Positions 1-4,571 of a stretch of DNA of 10,113 nt are shown piece after piece. The stretch spans positions 1 to 10,113 of the forward strand of contig CAMDMN010000060.1 in assembly GCA_945901965.1 (NCBI GenBank), read 5' to 3'. The position numbers were made by a program, and so were the translations under genes. Positions within the stretch are counted from its first letter, which is position 1; every line of letters begins with the position of its first letter. This stretch comes from Legionella genomosp. 1. Lineage in GTDB: Bacteria > Pseudomonadota > Gammaproteobacteria > Legionellales > Legionellaceae. The notes beneath the pieces are model-generated. The model searched no databases, was not told where the DNA came from, and saw nothing but the letters and a program-made list of their open reading frames with translations.

Positions 1-969
1 GAAATCGCACTGCAATACTTTCAAACTGTCCCCTTTGATAAACCGTTTATGCTTCATGATGGTTTTTATGCATCTTTTCACTATGCCGGTCATATTTTAG
101 GAGCCTCTTTAATTCGCTTAATACATGAAAAAACATCGATATTATTTTCAGGTGATCTTGGCAGATTAAATGATCCGTTAATGAAGGCCCCTATTGATCC
201 ACCTGATGCTAATTATCTAGTTATTGAATCAACATATGGCGACCGTTTACATGATAATACTAATCCAGAAAAGCAACTTAGCGATATTATAAATCGAACG
301 GCTTTGCGTGGAGGTAGTATTCTAATTCCAGCATTTGCGGTTGGGCGTACGCAAGAAATTTTATACTATATTTACCAATTAAAGCTAAAAAATGAAATTC
401 CTAATCTTCCAGTCTTTGTTGATAGCCCAATGGCTACAAATGCTACTGAAATATTTTCTCGCCATGCAAATCTTCATCGACTAACAAATCAAGAAGCTAC
501 TAGTGTCTGTCAAAGTGCTACATATGTGCGTTCAGTAGAAGAATCCATAGAACTTACCAATAAAAAAATGCCGATGATTATTATTTCAGCTAGTGGCATG
601 GCTACTGGCGGCCGAGTTTTACACCATATTAGAAATCTTGCCCCCAATTATAAAAATACAATCTTATTTTCAGGTTTTCAAGCAGGTGGGACGCGTGGGG
701 ACAGAATGATTCGTGGGGAAAAGGAAATAAAAATGTTTGGGCAAATGATTCAAATAAAAGCTGAAGTCACACAAATTTCAAATTTATCTGCCCATGCCGA
801 TTATCAAGAAATGCTTATATGGTTAAGCCACTTAAAAAATACGCCGAGAAAAGTATTTATAACTCATGGAGAAGAAGGAGCATCCGATGCGTTAAAAGCT
901 AAAGTTGAACATGAATTTAACTGGGATGTTGAAATACCTACATATTTAGACCAATACGAGCTTAAATGA
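1..969 (+). CDS. Beta-CASP metallo-beta-lactamase-fold RNase (5'-truncated by window edge)
   Basis: The frame is open from base 1, so the true start and the HxHxDH zinc motif lie upstream of the window; the ATG at 49 is internal. Visible motifs follow the MBL plus beta-CASP order: the third metal histidine in HYAGHILGAS (79-108), the metal aspartate in FSGDLGR (about 148-168), ESTYGDR (226-246), PAFAVGRTQE (328-357), the beta-CASP motif A aspartate in DSPMA (421-435), motif B in SASGMATGGRVLHH (about 586-627), and motif C histidine in SAHAD (about 787-801). A histidine at motif C is the hallmark of RNA-acting members (CPSF-73/RNase J-like) as opposed to DNA-acting ones. It is expected to be a cytoplasmic zinc-dependent RNA endo- or exonuclease. 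Its stop overlaps the next gene by 4 bp (ATGA), so the two are probably co-translated. The fold is certain; the exact RNA substrate is unknown. Confidence 0.93.
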   Translation, partial: EIALQYFQTVPFDKPFMLHDGFYASFHYAGHILGASLIRLIHEKTSILFSGDLGRLNDPLMKAPIDPPDANYLVIESTYGDRLHDNTNPEKQLSDIINRTALRGGSILIPAFAVGRTQEILYYIYQLKLKNEIPNLPVFVDSPMATNATEIFSRHANLHRLTNQEATSVCQSATYVRSVEESIELTNKKMPMIIISASGMATGGRVLHHIRNLAPNYKNTILFSGFQAGGTRGDRMIRGEKEIKMFGQMIQIKAEVTQISNLSAHADYQEMLIWLSHLKNTPRKVFITHGEEGASDALKAKVEHEFNWDVEIPTYLDQYELK

Positions 970-1889
970 CAACAGCAATAATCACAGATCCATCATGCCT
1001 TCTGCATCAAACAGGGATTGGCCACCCCGATTGTGCTGATAGAATAATAGTAATTGCAAATACTTTAGCTAAACTAAAATCTATCGTAACTTTTGAAAAG
1101 TCCATTAAAGCCACGCTTGAACAATTACAAATGGTGCATGATCTTAAGTATATTGATGAAATTTTTAAGTTAAATACAGAAAATGATTTAATTAATATCG
1201 ATAGTGATACTCTAATTGGCCCTCATACTTTAGAAGCAGCCCTTCATGCGGCGGGAGCTGTAATTCAAGCCGTAGACTTGGTTTTATCAAAACCGCCACT
1301 AATAAATTCCGTATTTTGCAATATACGCCCGCCTGGACATCATGCTATGCGCGATCGAGCTATGGGATTTTGTTTTTTTAATAATCTAGCTATCGGTGTC
1401 GCGCATGCGATTAAAACTTATAATTTTAAACGTATCGCTATTGTAGATTTTGACGCGCATCGAGGAAATGGTACTGAAGATATTTTTCTAAATTCTAAAA
1501 AAGTACTGATTTGCTCAATATATGAAGATCTACTTTATCCATTTGATTCACCACCGGAAAATGCATCTAATATTATCAACATCCCATTAGCACCTGGCTC
1601 TACAGGTAGAGAGTTCCGTGCAGAAATTATTCAGCATATGTTAGATAAAATTAATGCATTTAAACCGGAAATAATATTCTGCTCCGCAGGATTTGATGGC
1701 CATGAAAAAGATCCAATATCAACTTTAAATTTAACTGAATTTGATTATCTTTGGCTAAGCCAACAATTAAAGCAAATTGCAGATAATCATTGCAAAGGTC
1801 GCATTATATCTGTCCTTGAAGGAGGATATGCTTTAGATGTTTTAGGATCTTGTGTTCTAGCTCAGGTAAGTGGGTTTAGCGGCAGTTAG
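966..1889 (+). CDS. Histone deacetylase family protein (class II-like zinc deacetylase)
   Basis: A 307-aa arginase/deacetylase-fold protein. GHPDCADR (19-26) matches the family's N-terminal HPE-R loop. The active-site pair H125/H126 lies in RPPGHHA. Zinc ligands are D163 and H165 in DFDAHRGNGT and D244 in SAGFDGHEKDP, and the transition-state tyrosine is Y288 in LEGGYAL. All catalytic residues are therefore present. R166 replaces the second, non-ligand histidine usually seen in 'DVHHGNGT'. Bacterial members remove acetyl or acyl groups from lysines (AcuC-like) or from polyamines; the sequence does not decide which. The start is the ATG overlapping the upstream RNase stop (ATGA), which suggests translational coupling; there is no strong Shine-Dalgarno. 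The C-terminus ends in a 10-bp tandem duplication that contains the stop codon, so the last residues may be recently altered. The gene lies convergent to the kinase-like gene across a repeat-filled gap. Confidence 0.93.
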   Translation: MTTAIITDPSCLLHQTGIGHPDCADRIIVIANTLAKLKSIVTFEKSIKATLEQLQMVHDLKYIDEIFKLNTENDLINIDSDTLIGPHTLEAALHAAGAVIQAVDLVLSKPPLINSVFCNIRPPGHHAMRDRAMGFCFFNNLAIGVAHAIKTYNFKRIAIVDFDAHRGNGTEDIFLNSKKVLICSIYEDLLYPFDSPPENASNIINIPLAPGSTGREFRAEIIQHMLDKINAFKPEIIFCSAGFDGHEKDPISTLNLTEFDYLWLSQQLKQIADNHCKGRIISVLEGGYALDVLGSCVLAQVSGFSGS

Positions 1890-1896
1890 CGGCAGT
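1876..1896 (+). repeat. 10-bp tandem duplication at the 3' end of the deacetylase gene
   Basis: TTAGCGGCAG occurs twice head to tail (1876-1885 and 1886-1895), followed by one further matching T. The deacetylase stop TAG (1887-1889) lies inside the second copy. Removing one copy keeps the frame open for seven more residues (KYRNKRL) up to the TGA at 1917-1919. The duplication is seen directly; that it shortened the protein is an inference. Confidence 0.85.
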
Positions 1897-1943
1897 AAAT
1901 ATCGTAATAAGCGACTCTGATTAAATATCTAGAACAAACGTAG

Positions 1944-1970
1944 GGTGGGCAAAGCGATAGCATGCCCACC
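1944..1970. repeat. Small GC-rich hairpin GGTGGGCA/TGCCCACC
   Basis: Perfect 8-bp arms (1944-1951 and 1963-1970) enclose an 11-nt loop. The hairpin begins 55 bp past the deacetylase stop and may serve as its 3' hairpin, although no T-tract follows. A degenerate relative (GGGCACGATATCGC, 1991-2004) lies just downstream, which suggests repeated insertion of the same short palindrome. Confidence 0.7.
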
Positions 1971-2055
1971 AACAGCACTTTGACCATGGAGGGCACGATA
2001 TCGCTCATATCATTACCCACAAGTCTGCAGATCCTTGATGGGGCTGCATTGTCTG

Positions 2056-2133
2056 GAGGAATCCGAGCCACGACCGTTAGGGAGTGTGGTTCTTAAGATC
2101 TCCACTCCCTAACGGTCGTTGCGCGGATTCCTC
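2056..2133. repeat. Central 31-bp-arm inverted repeat of the complex
   Basis: The arms 2056-2086 and 2103-2133 match in 29 of 31 positions. The inner 17 bp (CACTCCCTAACGGTCGT and its complement) are perfect, and a 16-nt loop separates the arms. The outer half of each arm carries GAGGAATCCG. The high symmetry means it would form a stable stem in RNA from either strand or extrude as a DNA cruciform. Confidence 0.88.
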
Positions 2134-2222
2134 GAACTTGCCAAGATAAAATTAACTTGTGGGTAATGATATGGATATCGCTTTGCCCGCCCTACTTCCC
2201 TAGCTTACAACTTAATAGAGCT

Positions 2223-3245
2223 CTAATAGACGCCCCCTAAAGACTTAGAGGAGTCAGGAATATTTGACGATTTAGCTGATAGCAAGGGTAGCCCGCCCGC
2301 AAAAAATCTGAGCCTTGCTGAATGTGAATCGCTACTTGGCATTAGAAAATCCCGTGTAACTGGATTTTGCGCCAAACTTCCAGCCGCAGCATATACATAT
2401 CCTGTACCGTGAGAAAGATCTGCTGGCTCAGCAGCAGAAACAGGAGAAGGAGCGGCAACAGTGACAGCAGGAACAGGAACAACTTCAACAACATCTACTT
2501 GCCGAACCCTCTTACTTATACGAGAGTCTACAAGGGCACTTTCTTCTGAAGCTTCAGCAACCAATGCGCCAAGATCTAATACCGTAACCTTTTCTCCTGA
2601 ATCAAAGGCGTGCACAAGTTGCAAAATAACATCCTTGTTACCTTGTAAAAAGCTTACGTCAGTAATATCAGGGTAATTTAGTTTTAGAAATAACAATGCT
2701 TTAACCATATTTGATGTTTCAGGAAAATTAAATTTCATTAAACGATGATTTAAATATTTTATGTGGGATTCCTTTAGATCTCTCCAAGCATGAATAGATG
2801 TTATACTCTTTCTGCGAGTTCTTCCACCAACGATGAATTCGCCATCTCTTCGCTCTAATTCCAATGCTTGGCCAATATCTAAACATACAACTTGGCCATC
2901 AGCTTTAGTAACGAAATTTTTAGATCCTGCTGCATCTATAATAACTCGCCCATAGGCATTAAAGATTTTAATTAACGCTTTACTAATTTCTTCATCTGTT
3001 GATTGCCGTCCTTCGATGAATGGGCAAATCCAGACTTTACCTAGTCCTGGTATAGTCTCCACGCGAGCAGGGGGAAGAATATGAGAGTTTAATTCATTCC
3101 ATAACCGAACTGATCGTTCTGGTGTATCATAGGCATTAGTTTCTAGAGCTGAAGTTATTATTTGAATTTTTAAAACTTCTAGACCGTCTTCGCTACGATA
3201 CGCTTTGTTATAGGCGCCGTTACCTATTTTTATCCACTTAGTCAT
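2223..3245 (-). CDS. Protein-kinase-like protein with low-complexity tail, putative secreted effector
   Basis: A 340-aa protein I cannot name. The first ~130 residues read like a compact kinase fold. There is a glycine-loop-like IGNGAYNKAY (7-16), a candidate ATP-anchoring lysine K26 in VLKIQ, a helix with E51 (TPERSVRLWNELN, 41-53), and a hinge-like VWICPF (71-76). A catalytic-loop-like D104 followed by N110 precedes CLDIGQA (121-127), where D123 would replace the DFG aspartate. Residues about 245-275 are Val/Pro/Ala rich, and the tail to 340 is Ser/Ala/Gly rich. No signal peptide or membrane segment is visible. The start is supported by AGGAG at 3251-3255, five bases upstream. The gene is divergent from the neighbour at 3424. 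The isolated, repeat-bounded location and eukaryote-like style suggest a type IV secreted effector, but no secretion signal is provable. It could instead be an APH- or HipA-like small-molecule or toxin kinase. Confidence 0.82.
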   Translation of the reverse strand: MTKWIKIGNGAYNKAYRSEDGLEVLKIQIITSALETNAYDTPERSVRLWNELNSHILPPARVETIPGLGKVWICPFIEGRQSTDEEISKALIKIFNAYGRVIIDAAGSKNFVTKADGQVVCLDIGQALELERRDGEFIVGGRTRRKSITSIHAWRDLKESHIKYLNHRLMKFNFPETSNMVKALLFLKLNYPDITDVSFLQGNKDVILQLVHAFDSGEKVTVLDLGALVAEASEESALVDSRISKRVRQVDVVEVVPVPAVTVAAPSPVSAAEPADLSHGTGYVYAAAGSLAQNPVTRDFLMPSSDSHSARLRFFAGGLPLLSAKSSNIPDSSKSLGGVY

Positions 3246-3313
3246 AAACGCTCCTAATATCTTAAAAAATATTAAATAATGTCGTCTGGTTACAAATTAG
3301 GTAATGTAATCAG

Positions 3314-3319
3314 ATTATA
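3314..3319 (-). promoter_or_regulatory. Candidate -10 (TATAAT) for the kinase-like gene
   Basis: On the minus strand this reads as a perfect TATAAT, 68 bases upstream of the start codon, which would give a leader of about 60 nt. No good -35 hexamer stands 16-18 bases further upstream, so a regulator or an extended element might be needed. AT-rich background makes chance matches common. Confidence 0.35.
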
Positions 3320-3360
3320 TTGTTTTAATACATTTTCATAGTGTCACGATCAGATTTTCG

Positions 3361-3389
3361 TAGACCAACAGATCACATTGCCGTATTAT
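3361..3389 (+). promoter_or_regulatory. Candidate sigma-70 promoter for the 3424 gene
   Basis: TAGACC (3361-3366) and TATTAT (3384-3389) are separated by 17 bp. They lie 34 bp before the ATG at 3424, giving a leader of roughly 28 nt. The -35 is only a four-of-six match. With the opposite-strand TATAAT at 3314-3319, the 178-bp gap (3246-3423) would hold back-to-back promoters for the divergent pair. Confidence 0.35.
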
Positions 3390-3423
3390 CCAGCACCTCG
3401 TTAATTAATTGTGGATTTAAGTT

Positions 3424-4383
3424 ATGCCAATATTCCCAGATATATTTAGCCCATCCTTAGACAAACCAAGCATTGGTTGTTTAGATCCAAGACAAGTGAG
3501 ATGTGATTCTTCTCATAACATTTATCCTATTGATTTTCTAAATGTTTTGTTAGAAAAAATTAAAAAAAATAGTGGCGTAGATGACAATAGGCACACTATT
3601 CGCTTTTTAGTCGATATATATGGAAGACTATGGTTTGCAGAAGAAGGCGGTCCTGGCAAAATCATTCCTGCTCACTATCAAATAACCGGTGAACCTGCCA
3701 GTAGTGCAAGATGCATTACAGCCGGAAATATTACATTTTCTGCTAATCATAAAGAGATTATCGCTATAAACCATAAAAGTGGTGACTTTAAACCGCCATT
3801 TGATACATTAAAATGGGTGCTTGCGATTTTGGTTGCTAATGAACATAGATTAGAAGCAGCTTTTGTAAGTCTTGCAGCCACTATTAACATTCAAAAATTA
3901 TCATCTTCTTTAGGTAGTGATGGAGAACCAACTTACGCCATTGAAAAAGCAGAATTGGAAACAGCTATAGAAAATATATTTGATATTGATGAGCTTAGGA
4001 TCCAACCTACAGTAATGCAAGAAACCATATACAATAAGAAGCGCAGACGTGATACTGATGATGTCGAGCCATTTACACCCCTAAACTGGGGATGTGCTGC
4101 TTCTAGCAATAGACTATTATTTGCCGATGCAGAACCTGCTTCCCCCCCAAGATTTCATGCCGCTGCTGGACGGTTATTGGAATCTCCAAAAAAAGTTAAT
4201 GCCGCCGTAGCTGAAGTGTTAATCAGCAGCCCACCTCGACGGCCACGTGGTGCTGGAAGTGGATTTTTCGGAGCCGGATTGCTGATGGAAAGCTTCCCAT
4301 TAGCAACCTCTCCAGCAAAAGCTCCTGCTCTACCAGCCGCTTTAGTAGATGAGGAGCATGCAGCACCTGCATCATTAGTTTAA
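3424..4383 (+). CDS. Unrecognised effector-like protein with KKRRR nuclear-localisation-like motif
   Basis: A 319-aa protein of unknown function. A folded N-terminal region (about 35-150) contains HTIRFLVDIYGRLWFAEEGG (57-76), IPAHYQITG (81-89), ARCITAGNITF (95-105) and INHKSGDFKPPFDTLKW (115-131), then a hydrophobic helix VLAILVA. I have an impression that a similar INHKSGDF-type segment occurs in Legionellales proteins, but cannot confirm it. Residues 205-209 are KKRRR, a monopartite nuclear-localisation-like cluster, followed by a long Ala/Pro/Ser-rich disordered tail with a second basic patch, PPRRPRG (270-276). No signal peptide is visible. The start ATG has only a weak GGA about eight bases upstream. 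The gene is divergent from the kinase-like gene and ends 45 bp before a palindromic repeat. A host-nucleus-targeted type IV effector is a reasonable but unproven reading. Confidence 0.8.
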   Translation: MPIFPDIFSPSLDKPSIGCLDPRQVRCDSSHNIYPIDFLNVLLEKIKKNSGVDDNRHTIRFLVDIYGRLWFAEEGGPGKIIPAHYQITGEPASSARCITAGNITFSANHKEIIAINHKSGDFKPPFDTLKWVLAILVANEHRLEAAFVSLAATINIQKLSSSLGSDGEPTYAIEKAELETAIENIFDIDELRIQPTVMQETIYNKKRRRDTDDVEPFTPLNWGCAASSNRLLFADAEPASPPRFHAAAGRLLESPKKVNAAVAEVLISSPPRRPRGAGSGFFGAGLLMESFPLATSPAKAPALPAALVDEEHAAPASLV

Positions 4384-4428
4384 AAGAGCGAGAAAAAAGC
4401 GTTTTAAAGCAGCGAGGCACAACGTGGC

Positions 4429-4512
4429 ACGTCATCCCGAGTGCAACGAGGGATCTCCTGACCGTAGCACGGTACCAATTTCGGAGATCCCTAGTTGCAC
4501 TCAGGATGACGT
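4429..4512. repeat. Palindromic repeat, copy A, with 24-nt conserved loop
   Basis: Arms 4429-4458 and 4483-4512 pair in 28 of 30 positions and enclose a 24-nt loop (4459-4482). The outer arm begins ACGTCATCCCGAG; the inner part is GAGGGATCTCC. The loop is identical to the reverse complement of the loop in the element at 9452-9567. The element sits in the convergent gap (4384-4571) between the 3424 gene and the acyl-CoA synthetase gene. It could end transcription from the left gene, as CTTTT follows shortly after, but its recurrence elsewhere shows it is a dispersed repeat. Confidence 0.9.
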
Positions 4513-4571
4513 ACGTCTTTTCTGATGTTTGACCAAAAGAGATTGTTATAGTCGCGGCTTTAATAAAATGA

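Larger units (their letters stand above)
1940..2195. repeat. Nested palindromic repeat complex filling the 1890-2222 gap
   Basis: This convergent intergenic stretch of about 330 bp has no credible gene. It is built of nested inverted repeats. The outermost arms are 1940-1954 and 2181-2195 (GTAGGGTGGGCAAAG against its complement, one mismatch), extending a few bases inward. Next come 2006-2024 and 2155-2173, a perfect 19-bp pair around CATTACCCACAAGT. At the centre are 31-bp arms at 2056-2086 and 2103-2133 with two mismatches. The left side carries an extra segment (about 1961-2005) with its own small hairpin, so the complex looks like one palindromic element interrupted by another. It resembles MITE or REP-like non-coding repeats. 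It could also act as a bidirectional terminator between the converging genes, but no clear U-run follows. Confidence 0.8.

Noticed and set aside
1886..2071. Minus-strand 61-aa open frame over the repeat complex
   Set aside because: It lies wholly in palindromic repeat sequence, has no ribosome binding site of note and no protein-like pattern.
1890..2222. CRISPR array
   Set aside because: The repeats are inverted and nested, not direct and regularly spaced, and there are no spacers or cas genes.
2223..2280. C-terminal E-block type IV secretion signal in the kinase-like protein
   Set aside because: The last 20 residues are Ser/Gly rich with no glutamate cluster, so this specific signal is not supported even though an effector role remains possible.
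2367..2676. Two plus-strand open frames of 60 and 71 aa
   Set aside because: They are antisense to the Ala/Pro/Val-rich coding tail of the kinase-like gene, whose composition suppresses stops on the other strand.
3252..3282. TTTAATATT-like repeats resembling a Legionella PmrA box upstream of the kinase-like gene
   Set aside because: Only one half-site fits, the second needs an insertion, and it abuts the ribosome binding site, downstream of where the promoter would lie; AT-rich sequence gives such matches by chance.
4223..4435. Minus-strand 70-aa open frame
   Set aside because: It overlaps the 3' end of the 3424-4383 gene in antisense and runs into the palindromic repeat; best explained as a shadow.
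4429..4512. Classical intrinsic terminator
   Set aside because: The stem is far longer than usual, the T-run is short and delayed, and near-identical copies occur in a divergent intergenic region, so a dispersed repeat is the better description.
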